A model generated the notes under the pieces. That model saw nothing but the letters and a program-made list of their open reading frames with translations, did no database searches and was not told the DNA's origin. Position numbers and translations under genes: made by a program. From SLAN01 sp964565375 (GTDB lineage Bacteria > Spirochaetota > Spirochaetia > DSM-27196 > SKKC01), in assembly GCA_964565375.1 (NCBI GenBank), contig CAZMEV010000050.1, positions 1 through 22,930 on the forward strand: a DNA stretch of 22,930 nucleotides, given 5' to 3'. Numbering within the stretch: position 1 is the first letter of the stretch; every line of letters begins with the position of its first letter. Below, in pieces: positions 8,020-15,868 of this stretch.

Positions 8020-9441
8020 TCAGTTACCGTCCCCGCTGAGCGGCAGGAAGACCTGCACGAAGGCGCCGGAGTCGTTCTTGAGCTCGACCGTACCGTTGTA
8101 CTGCTCTGTGAGTGCCCGGACAATAGTAAAACCGAAGCCTTCTCCACGCCGGTTAAGAAGCTCATCCGGGAAACCGCGCCCGCTGTCCTGAATAGCAATC
8201 CGCAGGGTATTTCCGTCGGGCGTCGGCCCGACGGTCCCGGTAATATCAAGCGAACTGCCCTCAGGGTCTGCGTATTTCAACGAGTTGGTAACGATTTCGT
8301 TAATGATAAGGCCGGCGGCCAGCGCTAATCGGGCGGATAACGTAACCGAATATACGTCCACCTGTATGTGTACGTTAGAGCGCACACCCGCCCGTCTTAT
8401 GTCGTCGATAAGCCTGCTTATGACGGACTTGAGATCCACCACTCCGGTGAGCTCGCCCCGGTAAAGCTGCTCGTAAATCTGGCTCATTACCCCGATTCTC
8501 TCGCTTGCATCGTTGAGTGCGCGGGCCGTTTCCTCGCTTGAGGAACGCCCAGCCTGCAGCGAAAGCATGGAGTGCACCAGATTCAGATCATTTTTGACCC
8601 GGTGGTGAACTTCGGAAATGAGTAGCTCTTTTTCACGAAGCGCTGCCTCGAGCGCTTCCCGCGCGCGTACCCGTTTCGAGATATCGCAATAGGAAACGAT
8701 AAGTCCTTTCTGAATGCGTGCGTCACTATAGCCGGTAACGCGGCCCTCGACCCAGACAAAATCACCGTCGGGCAGAACATACCGGAACTCAATCACCTCT
8801 TTGCGATCCGGATTATCGAGTATTCTCTGCACCAGCATTCCCACCGCGTCACGATCCTCCGGATGCACGAAATCAAGCGCGGGGACGCCGATCGCTTCGT
8901 TGGGCTTATGTCCGAACTCCGTTTCGATGCTCGGGCTCTTATAGCGCACAACTCCTTCATCGTCGAGTACCGCTACAACGTCGCTGATCGTCCGAATAAT
9001 GGTTTCGTAGAAGTAGGCCCCGTATTCCGGCCCCGAGACTCTGCCGCGGTCTCTGCGGCGCGAGGGATGCACTCCCGCCTCGCGCAGCAGCGGAAGAAGC
9101 GCGTCGGAGTCGCTTCGCGGGGCGTACATGAACGATTCATGTCTTTCCGTGTTCGAAAAGCCGTCTTCAACCGGGGCCTCACCAAGGATAAGGACCGGAA
9201 TGTCACGGCGCTGTCGTAACGCAGCTACGGTATCCACGGCATTCAGGTCACCCGAGAGTTCGCTGTCGATAATAGCGGCGGAAAAGACCTCGCCGCGGTC
9301 GACAAGTTCCAGGGCCGCATTGCCGTCCTCAACCCGGACTACTGCATAACCGCTGGTCTCAAGAAAGTGACGACGGTCGAGCGCCGGTATGGGATCATGT
9401 TCTACAAGCAGTATTCGTGAGTGCGCGCTGGTGGAGATCAT
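8020..9441 (-). CDS. Hybrid sensor: degenerate REC, PAS, HisKA_2 histidine kinase
   Basis: A soluble sensor histidine kinase of 473 residues from the ATG at 9441; a longer ATG start at 9477 (485 residues) is possible, and neither has a good ribosome site. Numbering from the longer form: a receiver domain (about 21-135) with Asp71 in IIDSELS, a PAS domain (about 155-270, with FVHPEDRD and YCDISKR), the HisKA_2 phosphoacceptor LLISEVHHRVKNDLNL (His291/292), and a HATPase domain with NEIVTNSLKYA, DSGRGFP and GEGFGFTIVRAL. The receiver lacks the conserved Lys-Pro (MYAPRSD instead), so normal phosphorylation switching is doubtful. There are no membrane segments, so it senses a cytosolic signal, perhaps through PAS. 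No partner response regulator is adjacent. HisKA_2 kinases often act in general-stress or light/redox circuits, but nothing here identifies the input. Confidence 0.9.
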   Translation of the reverse strand: MISTSAHSRILLVEHDPIPALDRRHFLETSGYAVVRVEDGNAALELVDRGEVFSAAIIDSELSGDLNAVDTVAALRQRRDIPVLILGEAPVEDGFSNTERHESFMYAPRSDSDALLPLLREAGVHPSRRRDRGRVSGPEYGAYFYETIIRTISDVVAVLDDEGVVRYKSPSIETEFGHKPNEAIGVPALDFVHPEDRDAVGMLVQRILDNPDRKEVIEFRYVLPDGDFVWVEGRVTGYSDARIQKGLIVSYCDISKRVRAREALEAALREKELLISEVHHRVKNDLNLVHSMLSLQAGRSSSEETARALNDASERIGVMSQIYEQLYRGELTGVVDLKSVISRLIDDIRRAGVRSNVHIQVDVYSVTLSARLALAAGLIINEIVTNSLKYADPEGSSLDITGTVGPTPDGNTLRIAIQDSGRGFPDELLNRRGEGFGFTIVRALTEQYNGTVELKNDSGAFVQVFLPLSGDGN

Positions 9442-9540
9442 ATTGTTTTTAGATATTCCTTGTCGGAAAGTATACACGCCCGGCCGGGGTGCGTCTCTGG
9501 ACGAAATCCCTTCGGCCGCCTATTCTTTTCCGTGAATACT

Positions 9541-10143
9541 ATGTTTGACGCCGCACTTCGCACTTCAAAAGAGCGCATTCTGGCTCCTGTGGCGACAAGC
9601 CTCAGCGGGCGAATATCTCCACTGGCACTGACTCTTGTCGGACTGGCACTGGGACTGTCCGCGGCGGTCTCGGTAGCGCTTGGACTGAATATCCTCGCCC
9701 TTGTGCTCTGGTTAACCAACCGCACAGTCGACGGCATGGACGGAACAGTTGCCCGCCTGGATGGGTCGCAGTCGGATCTTGGCGGGTATCTGGATATGAT
9801 GTGCGACGTGGTCGTGTATGCGGCGCTCGCACTGGCGATTCCGGTCGGCGGAGGGGCTGCACAATGGGCGGCGGCCGGAGTAATGATCGCGGCGTTTTAT
9901 GTGAACATTACGTCCTGGACCATACTTTCAAGCATGATCGAGACACGACGACTGACAAATCCTGCCGATCGCAGCACCAGCATGCATATGCAACGCGGAC
10001 TCATGGAAGGCAGTGAGACGATACTCGCTTTCGCCCTGCTCATTATTATTCCGCAGTGGCGACTCGCGGTTATGCTTATTGCCGCAGCCGCGGCTTTCAT
10101 CAGCGCAGGACAGCGAATCGTATTCGCCGTGCGCAACTTGTAG
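9541..10143 (+). CDS. CDP-alcohol phosphatidyltransferase family membrane protein
   Basis: A 200-residue integral membrane enzyme of the family that joins a CDP-activated lipid and an alcohol, as in phosphatidylglycerophosphate, phosphatidylserine or phosphatidylinositol synthesis. The complete motif D-x2-D-G-x2-A-R-x8-G-x3-D-x3-D is present: Asp64, Asp67, Gly68, Ala71, Arg72, Gly81, Asp85 and Asp89. Five to six hydrophobic helices follow the usual layout. The ATG at 9541 is chosen; a GTG nine bases earlier is in frame, and neither has a clear ribosome site. The acceptor alcohol cannot be told. The isolated gene, divergent from the sensor kinase, is probably not the main housekeeping PgsA, though that is a guess. 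Confidence 0.88.
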   Translation: MFDAALRTSKERILAPVATSLSGRISPLALTLVGLALGLSAAVSVALGLNILALVLWLTNRTVDGMDGTVARLDGSQSDLGGYLDMMCDVVVYAALALAIPVGGGAAQWAAAGVMIAAFYVNITSWTILSSMIETRRLTNPADRSTSMHMQRGLMEGSETILAFALLIIIPQWRLAVMLIAAAAAFISAGQRIVFAVRNL

Positions 10144-10153
10144 CTTTGCACAC

Positions 10154-10189
10154 CTTGCAGACCAACAGTCACTTGCAGACCAACAGTCA
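10154..10189. repeat. Two tandem copies of an 18-bp repeat
   Basis: CTTGCAGACCAACAGTCA occurs twice back to back (10154-10171 and 10172-10189) with no mismatch, starting ten bases after the CDP-alcohol phosphatidyltransferase stop. It is too short and too few in copy number for CRISPR and encodes nothing evident. Confidence 0.9.
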
Positions 10190-10224
10190 ACCGGGCAGCC
10201 GTAATCCGCAGGCGAATAAAGAGT

Positions 10225-10381
10225 AGCCTGTCTGCTCGCCGGCAGGCCAGGGATCCGGTCAATCCCAAGCGCAAATCCGGTGCCCGGCCGGCCCCTCAGC
10301 CGGCCCACGGCCGGCAAACCGACCCCAGCCGGCCACGGTCGTCCCCTGAACCGGCCACGCTCGGCATACCGTCACCCGGCC
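10225..10381. repeat. GGCCGG/CCGGCC-rich imperfect repeat tract
   Basis: Between the convergent phosphatidyltransferase and decarboxylase genes, the sequence is dense in the palindrome-rich word CCGGCC. Three imperfect units starting near 10288, 10326 and 10349 share CCGGCCACGG-like heads and CGGCA..ACCG-like tails. Many short self-complementary arms can form, so the tract may act as a structured 3' end for the decarboxylase transcript. No T-run typical of an intrinsic terminator is seen. The last bases overlap the decarboxylase stop. Confidence 0.5.
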
Positions 10382-11772
10382 GCCGCGCTCTTCAACAGCT
10401 GCCACACCCCCTCGACATGCCGCGCTTCAGTGAAAGTCTGACCCACACTCAACCGCAGGGTGTACACCCCTGACAGCACCGTATGCGTCAAATACGCCGT
10501 GCCGGAAGCGTTTACCGCTTGCTCGATTTCCTTCGTCTTTTCGTCGCCGTCCACATGGCGGAAACACACAAGGTTGAGCGGCGGCTCCACCACAAGCTCG
10601 AACTCGCTGTCGCCACGCACCCATTCGGCGAAGTTCTGCGCCAGTTCGACATGCCGCCGCACATGATAGCGGATACCCTCGACTCCGTAGTGCCGGATCA
10701 CAAACCACAGTTTCAGCGCACGAAACCTGCGGCCGAGCGGCACCTGCCAGTCACGATAATCGATCACCGCTCCCGATTCACTTGCCGCGTTGCGAAGATA
10801 TTCAGGCAGCACGCTCAGAGCCTGTATGAGCGCGTTCCGGTCGCGCACATAAAACGCATCGCAGTCGAAGTTCGTGAACATCCACTTATGAGGATTAAAG
10901 CAGTAGCTGTCGGCATATTCGAGTCCCCGGTTCACAAACCGGAACTCCTCGCACACCGCCGCCGTTCCCGCAAGCGCCGCGTCCACGTGGAGCCACACCC
11001 TGCTGCCTGTCTCCCGGCAGACCTGCCCCACCGTTTCGACCGGATCGATCGCCGTCGACGATGTCGACCCGACATTGGCGCACACAAAGAACGGTACATA
11101 TCCCGCTTCCCGGTCCTGCCGCATTGCCGAGCGCAGCGCCTCGGCGTTCATCGCTAACTCCCCGTCAGTGTCGACCTTTCGAAGCTGATGCCCTTTAAGC
11201 CCCGCAATACTCAAGCCCTTCTCGAACGATGAATGTGCCTCGGTGGAGGCATAGGCACGCAGCTGCTCGAGTTCCGCCCCATCCCGCCGTGCCCGCTCGC
11301 GGGCGGCAAGAATCGCACAGAGCGTCGCGCTCGAAGCCGAATCCTGGATCACCCCGTTTCCCCGGAACTCACCCGGCAGCGCAAGCATCTCCACAAGCCA
11401 GTCGAGGACCAGCGTCTCCAGCTCGGTACAGGCGGGACTCGTCTGCCACAGCATTCCCTGCACACCAAGCCCCGCCGAAAGCAGCTCTCCGAGAATCGAT
11501 GGCCCCGACGTATTCGCCGGGAAGAACGCGAAAAAGTTCGGCGACTGCCAGTGCGTAAGGCCGGGAACGATATGGCGGTCGATATCGGCCATAATATCGT
11601 GCCAGGCCTCTCCCTGCTCAGGCGGCGACTCGGGAAGCGCTGCTCGCACTTCGCCGGGTTCCATCGTGCTTTTCACCGGTAGCGATTCGACACGCTCGTG
11701 GTAGTCGGCAATCCAGTCTATAAGCTCGTGGCCGGCCTTGCGGAAGGCCTCCCAGTCCATATGATATGCCAT
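10372..11772 (-). CDS. Pyridoxal-phosphate-dependent decarboxylase, aromatic amino acid decarboxylase-like
   Basis: The 466-residue enzyme belongs to group II PLP decarboxylases (AADC/tyrosine/histidine decarboxylase family), which release CO2 from an L-amino acid to make an amine. It has the family N-terminus (GHELIDWIADYHERVE) and the THWQSPNFFAFFPANTS substrate segment (73-89). PLP contacts are His180 in STEAHSS, Asp264 in HVDAALAG, and the Schiff-base Lys296 in FNPHKWM followed by NFDCDAFYV. The length is typical. The start ATG overlaps the stop of the upstream SDR gene as TAATG, indicating coupled translation. Substrate choice (Tyr, Trp, Phe, DOPA or another) cannot be fixed by eye. It is last in a short minus-strand group after mazG-like and SDR genes. 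Confidence 0.9.
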   Translation of the reverse strand: MAYHMDWEAFRKAGHELIDWIADYHERVESLPVKSTMEPGEVRAALPESPPEQGEAWHDIMADIDRHIVPGLTHWQSPNFFAFFPANTSGPSILGELLSAGLGVQGMLWQTSPACTELETLVLDWLVEMLALPGEFRGNGVIQDSASSATLCAILAARERARRDGAELEQLRAYASTEAHSSFEKGLSIAGLKGHQLRKVDTDGELAMNAEALRSAMRQDREAGYVPFFVCANVGSTSSTAIDPVETVGQVCRETGSRVWLHVDAALAGTAAVCEEFRFVNRGLEYADSYCFNPHKWMFTNFDCDAFYVRDRNALIQALSVLPEYLRNAASESGAVIDYRDWQVPLGRRFRALKLWFVIRHYGVEGIRYHVRRHVELAQNFAEWVRGDSEFELVVEPPLNLVCFRHVDGDEKTKEIEQAVNASGTAYLTHTVLSGVYTLRLSVGQTFTEARHVEGVWQLLKSAAAG

Positions 11773-12386
11773 TACGTAATCCAGGGCGTGGAGCGAAGCC
11801 AGGTATTGTCCTGAACCTGATCGAGTACGAACGACGCGACGTCCGCGCGGCTCACGCGCGAAGCGACCGTATCACTTCCGGTACCCGCCTGATAGGCTCC
11901 GGTAGCATCCCCGTCGGTAAGCCCTCCCGGCCGGACAACCACCCATTCCCGGTCGCTGTCGAACAGCAGCTGTTCCTGCAACGCCTTGTCCGCCATTTGC
12001 TTTTTCAGGACGGTTTTCATAGCAAGCTTGAAAATAAGCGGAACCTGTTCGGCGGTATTTCCGAGACCCATCGCCGTCACCGCCACCACGCGCATAATGG
12101 AAAACTTCTTCATGACCTCGAGAATAATGCGCGTACCCTCGCTGCAGACGTAGTCGGGATTGCCCTTCGTTTTCCCAAGCGTGATAACTGCCGCGTCACA
12201 CCCGTTAAGCGTACGGAAGACCGCCCCAGGGTCGAGCACGTTGCCTTCCTCCACCTGTACCCCCGGGATTTCGGGGATTGTGGTCGCCTGTCGCGCGAGC
12301 ACTTTTACCCCCCACTCGCGATCCACTGCCTGCGGCAGCAGTTCTTTTCCGACTCCCCTGCTTCCTCCGAACACTGCTATTCTCAT
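11772..12386 (-). CDS. NAD(P)-binding atypical short-chain dehydrogenase (NmrA/BVR-B-like)
   Basis: A 204-residue Rossmann-fold protein. The N-terminus MRIAVFGGSRGVGKELL carries the GGxxGxxG nucleotide-binding loop (7-13). VLDPGAVFRTLNGCDAAVITLG matches the NmrA-like pattern in which the third strand is followed by a cofactor-contacting segment. VRPGGLTDG (about 153-161) is the usual late motif of the atypical SDR5 and biliverdin-reductase-B-like groups, which lack the YxxxK catalytic pair. GGACGGAG five to nine bases before the ATG is a good ribosome site. The stop overlaps the decarboxylase start by one base. The role is unknown; many relatives are redox sensors or reductases of flavins and quinones. 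Confidence 0.8.
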   Translation of the reverse strand: MRIAVFGGSRGVGKELLPQAVDREWGVKVLARQATTIPEIPGVQVEEGNVLDPGAVFRTLNGCDAAVITLGKTKGNPDYVCSEGTRIILEVMKKFSIMRVVAVTAMGLGNTAEQVPLIFKLAMKTVLKKQMADKALQEQLLFDSDREWVVVRPGGLTDGDATGAYQAGTGSDTVASRVSRADVASFVLDQVQDNTWLRSTPWIT

Positions 12387-12444
12387 TTGGCTCCGTCCAG
12401 GATCAGAATTCTATTTTGTAGGTTGATGGTTTCCCCAGCGGCTT

Positions 12445-12774
12445 TCAGCGGTAGTCGCCATCGCCCTGTATCGTACCGCGTTCGAGCCGCGAGAACAACT
12501 TGCTGATATTCTTCTCCGCGACTTCCTCAAGACTCAGATCCAGTTCCGTGCAGATCTGGGTAAGATACCAGAGCACATCGCCAAGCTCCTCCTTGAGCGC
12601 GTTACGATCATCCTCGCTCACCTGTCCGCCGCGATCACGGAAAATCTTCTTTATCTTCCCGGCTACCTCACCAGCCTCGTTTGTCAGACCAAGTGTCGGA
12701 TACACGATCGGATGATCGGTCTTAACCAGGTTCCACGTCTTTCGGGAGTCCGTTTGATACGATGAAAAGTCCAT
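12445..12774 (-). CDS. MazG-like nucleotide pyrophosphohydrolase
   Basis: A 109-residue all-alpha protein of the MazG/dUTPase-like superfamily, which hydrolyses nucleoside triphosphates to the monophosphate and pyrophosphate and often cleans the nucleotide pool. The metal-binding pattern is visible: LTNEAGEVAGKIKK (ExxE-type helix) and ALKEELGDVLWYL (ExxD). The length matches single-domain MazG-like proteins. The ATG at 12774 is preferred; a GTG two codons earlier is the alternative, and both have weak ribosome sites. It starts the small minus-strand group with the SDR (58-base gap) and decarboxylase. Confidence 0.85.
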   Translation of the reverse strand: MDFSSYQTDSRKTWNLVKTDHPIVYPTLGLTNEAGEVAGKIKKIFRDRGGQVSEDDRNALKEELGDVLWYLTQICTELDLSLEEVAEKNISKLFSRLERGTIQGDGDYR

Positions 12775-12837
12775 AGCCACTATTGAAGTCCGACCAGGCC
12801 CCCTCGCGTCAAGTCACCACCGGGGCCAATCCATGCA

Positions 12838-14853
12838 CTATTCCAGCTCCGCCTTAATACGTTCAAAGGTTTCTCCGAAGACACTCGACGCGCGATAAAA
12901 CACGGGCGGATAGCCCAGTGGGGCATCCACCCCGTGACGTCCGGCGCCATAATGCCGGCCCGTCCAGAGGTGGACCCATCGATCTTCAGGCAGATATACC
13001 CGTCGGCGGCGCCTTCTATGCCGAAGCACGGGAGCGACGAGCAGGTCGCTTCCGTAGAGAAACTGCGTAGTAGTCACGTGGCTCAGGCGGTCTTCCGGGT
13101 ATTCGATCGCGAGGTGGCGAATCGGAGGAAGGCCGGTATCGATATACTCCTGCACGACACTCTGGTGGTACGGCGCAAGCGTGGTGAACACGGTACTCAT
13201 GCGTGCGAGATGACGAAGCGTCGAAAGACTGGAATCGAACTGCCAGTTACTATCCGGGCGATTCCCCTCGTGGGTGCGCATGACCGGTGCGAATGCCGCC
13301 ATCTCCGCCCATCTCATGAAAAGCTCCCGGCTTCGTTTCTTCCACGCGAGACTCGTATATCCACCGAGGTCGGTATGCCAGAGTCCGCCGCCGGAGTATC
13401 CGAAACTCAGACTCGCGGGAATTGTGCTGCGTATTCCGTCGCCGGCACTCCAGTCAACAAGCTGATCACCGCCCCAGAACGACGGCGCGTAGCGTGACGA
13501 CCCGAGCCACCCGGCCCGCATAAAAAACGCGACGCGCCCGCTTAAGTCGGCCTCGGAAATGGCGTCAGCGTTCACCCTTGCCCAGAGAACCGGGTACTCG
13601 TTGTGAACATCCTCCCCGCTTCGCCCATCGTACATAACCGTGTCGGTTGGAAGGTACTCGCCGAAATCCGCCATCCAACCGGACATACCGATTCCAAGCA
13701 TATTCTCACTGATAACGCCCCGGATCCACTCCTGCGTCTCCGGATTGGTAAGGTCAAGCACCGCAGCCGGAAACGTTGTCACCGTAACAAGGTAGTCGCT
13801 TCCATCGCGCCGTTTGACGCACAACCCCCGTTTCGAAGCCTCTTCGTACATCGGGCCTTCAATCGCGAGAAATGGATTAATATAGCCGAGAAAGCGCACA
13901 CCCCGCTCCGCGAGGCCGGCGATCTGCGCAGGTAGATCGTTATACCACTGGTCGTTATACTCCCAGTTCCACATAAGCTGCCGGCCGAATGCGGTTTCCC
14001 GTTTACCGACCCAATCCTGCACCCACAGCGCACCGACCTTAATGCCGGCCTCACGAGCCGAAGCCAGTTTGCGCTCGATAGCCTCGCTCCCGCCCTGAAC
14101 ACCGAGCCAGATTCCGTCCCAGGCCCAATCGGGCAAGGAGGTCGGCCGACCGAGAAGATCGCTTTGCGACCGCAACGCCTCCCTGGGGCTGTCGGTGACG
14201 TCTATTACTACGCGTTGCGGAATCTGCCAGAATTCGAGCGAGTGGTAATCACTGTGAGAGAAATCGAACAGGCAGTATCCACTCGTTTCGGCTACGCAAT
14301 ACCACCACTCGCTTGTGACGAAGCTCGGCTGCGGATAATACGTCCGGTCCCAGGAACCACCTGATCCGGCGTCCATTTGCGCAAGCATGGAAATAAGGTT
14401 CACGGATCGCCCCACGCCGGGTTCACGAACCCATAGCGGCACCCGTTTACCCCGAAGATTCAAACTGGAAAAGCGCTCGCCACATCCGTAGATCGCTTCC
14501 GATCGCGTCGCCACGAGGCGAAGCTCGAGCCGATTCACGTCGTCCGGTATCCCATGGAACTCCAGGATGAGCCTGCCGCCGCTGCCGGTGGTCAAAATCG
14601 AAATGTCACGATCGAAATGCAGAGTAATCGACTCACCACGTTCAATACCGACATCCCGAAGCGGATGCAGTGAACGGCTATCGGATATCTTCCAGTTCCC
14701 CTTCGAAATATCGAACTTCGACTCGCCGCTTCCAACGAAAAGTGCCGGGCTCGTTCGTGCATGGCGCAGCACCACCTTTCCCTTGAAAAGCAGTTCCACC
14801 GACTCGTCTCTTTCGCGTACTTCCAGCATAGGCCCACAAAACAAACGGGGCAT
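12838..14853 (-). CDS. yihQ: GH31 sulfoquinovosidase-like glycoside hydrolase (YihQ type)
   Basis: The 671-residue enzyme resembles E. coli sulfoquinovosidase YihQ from end to end: YGCGERFSSLNLRGK, WVREPGVGR, TYYPQPSFV, QDWVGK and MADFGEYLPTDT. Such enzymes release sulfoquinovose from sulfolipid-derived glycosides. With a constant offset of nine to my recollection of YihQ numbering, the nucleophile is Asp396 (YihQ 405), the acid/base is Asp463 (472), and the sulfonate-site residues Gln253, Gln279, Trp295 and Tyr499 match Gln262, Gln288, Trp304 and Tyr508. The Arg301 position is Gln292 (codon CAG, preceded by Arg291), so the QQRW signature is broken. There is no signal peptide, so it is cytosolic. 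The start is unsettled: ATG 14853 lies inside a hairpin, ATG 14829 (MLEVRERDE) is possible, and an in-frame CTG at 14877 sits six bases after AAGGAG. The gene follows the ABC permease genes. Confidence 0.85.
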   Translation of the reverse strand: MPRLFCGPMLEVRERDESVELLFKGKVVLRHARTSPALFVGSGESKFDISKGNWKISDSRSLHPLRDVGIERGESITLHFDRDISILTTGSGGRLILEFHGIPDDVNRLELRLVATRSEAIYGCGERFSSLNLRGKRVPLWVREPGVGRSVNLISMLAQMDAGSGGSWDRTYYPQPSFVTSEWWYCVAETSGYCLFDFSHSDYHSLEFWQIPQRVVIDVTDSPREALRSQSDLLGRPTSLPDWAWDGIWLGVQGGSEAIERKLASAREAGIKVGALWVQDWVGKRETAFGRQLMWNWEYNDQWYNDLPAQIAGLAERGVRFLGYINPFLAIEGPMYEEASKRGLCVKRRDGSDYLVTVTTFPAAVLDLTNPETQEWIRGVISENMLGIGMSGWMADFGEYLPTDTVMYDGRSGEDVHNEYPVLWARVNADAISEADLSGRVAFFMRAGWLGSSRYAPSFWGGDQLVDWSAGDGIRSTIPASLSFGYSGGGLWHTDLGGYTSLAWKKRSRELFMRWAEMAAFAPVMRTHEGNRPDSNWQFDSSLSTLRHLARMSTVFTTLAPYHQSVVQEYIDTGLPPIRHLAIEYPEDRLSHVTTTQFLYGSDLLVAPVLRHRRRRRRVYLPEDRWVHLWTGRHYGAGRHGVDAPLGYPPVFYRASSVFGETFERIKAELE

Positions 14854-14874
14854 CGCGGCTGTCGCGCTGCCCCG
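14838..14874 (-). terminator. Terminator- or attenuator-like hairpin at the sulfoquinovosidase start
   Basis: On the minus strand CGGGGCA (14874-14868) pairs perfectly with TGCCCCG (14852-14846) across a 15-base loop that can form a further GCG/CGC pair. TTTGTTTT (14845-14838) follows. This has the form of an intrinsic terminator but contains the first possible ATG of the gene. It may be an attenuator lowering hydrolase expression relative to the transporter, or it may hide a start codon. Confidence 0.4.
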
Positions 14875-14953
14875 CAGTATCAGCTCCTTAAAAAACGGTT
14901 CAGATCAGTCAGAGGCCCGGCTCACCTGTTCAGGAGGCCGGACCGGAAGCATA

Positions 14954-15868
14954 TCAGGTCTTAAGCGCACCGGCTGTAAGCCCGCTGATTATCTTTTCGT
15001 GGAAGAACACGTACACAGCGATACTTGGAATAATCGTCAGAATAATCGCGGCATACATTCCGGTATAGTTGGTGTAGAACTGTCCGGTGAAGTCGCGAAT
15101 ACCGAGCTGCAGCGTTCGGGTTGTAAACGACGCGGTGAGCAGCAGGGCATATATGAACTCATTCCAGGAAAACAGAAACACAAAGGTTCCGGCGGTAACA
15201 ATGCCGATCTTGGACAGCGGGAGAACGATCCTCCAGTAGCGCTGCCAGAACGTACATCCGTCGATAACGCCGGCCTCCTCCAGTTCGAAGGGTATCGACT
15301 TCATGAATCCCTGCAGAAGAAAGGTCGAGATCGGGATGTTAATAGCGGTGTATACGATCGCGAGCCCGATAAGAGTATCGAACAGTCCCAGATCGCGGAT
15401 AATCATGTAATACGGAACCATGAATGCGATAATCGGGACGAGCACGCCCGAAAGGATAATCGTAACGATTACATTCTGGCCCTTGAACTTCTCCCTGGCA
15501 AAGACAAACGCCCCCATGGAGCAGATGAGCATGTTAATCGCCGTACTGCCACCGGACACCAGCATTGAGTTCATGAACATCCTCGGAAGCCCCGAGATCT
15601 GAACCGCATCGACGTAATTCTGCCAGTGGAACCCGGACGGAAGAGCAAGCGGATTCAACATGAACTCGGCGTTGGTCTTCATTGTCTGCAGGAAAAGCCA
15701 GATAATCGGGAAAAGCGTTATGAACAGAAAGAACGCCAGTACCGCCCACTTGAGTATCTTTGGAACGAGGACCCGCGGGGATAGCCTACCTGGCGAGACA
15801 AGCGTGTCGCGTGAATCGCTCATACCGGCTTGCGTCAGGGTCTGATTTCCTGCTTCACTCTGGCTCAT
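14954..15868 (-). CDS. Sugar ABC transporter permease (MalG type)
   Basis: A 304-residue inner-membrane permease of the carbohydrate-uptake-1 family. It has a hydrophilic N-terminal stretch of about 37 residues and six hydrophobic helices. The cytoplasmic EAA loop ELEEAGVIDGCTFWQRYWRIVLPL, which docks the ATPase, lies near residues 196-219. The start codon overlaps the stop of the upstream permease gene as ATGA, showing translational coupling. Together with the MalF-type partner and the binding protein it forms an importer, presumably for sulfoquinovose or its glycerol glycoside as in the Smo system of Agrobacterium. That substrate is inferred from the hydrolase and SuyAB genes next to it. 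No ATPase gene lies in the window. Confidence 0.9.
   Translation of the reverse strand: MSQSEAGNQTLTQAGMSDSRDTLVSPGRLSPRVLVPKILKWAVLAFFLFITLFPIIWLFLQTMKTNAEFMLNPLALPSGFHWQNYVDAVQISGLPRMFMNSMLVSGGSTAINMLICSMGAFVFAREKFKGQNVIVTIILSGVLVPIIAFMVPYYMIIRDLGLFDTLIGLAIVYTAINIPISTFLLQGFMKSIPFELEEAGVIDGCTFWQRYWRIVLPLSKIGIVTAGTFVFLFSWNEFIYALLLTASFTTRTLQLGIRDFTGQFYTNYTGMYAAIILTIIPSIAVYVFFHEKIISGLTAGALKT

Noticed and set aside
10154..10381. CRISPR array
   Set aside because: Only two directly adjoining 18-bp units without spacers, and the following units are imperfect; no cas genes.
12838..14853. Reading the GH31 gene as a generic alpha-glucosidase or alpha-xylosidase
   Set aside because: The NLRGK, EPGVGR, QDWxG, MADFGEYLPTDT and WGGDQxVDW motifs and constant residue spacing match sulfoquinovosidase, even though one binding residue differs.
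14567..15568. A 333-codon plus-strand reading frame
   Set aside because: Antisense to the MalG-type permease and the start of the sulfoquinovosidase gene; the composition is not protein-like.
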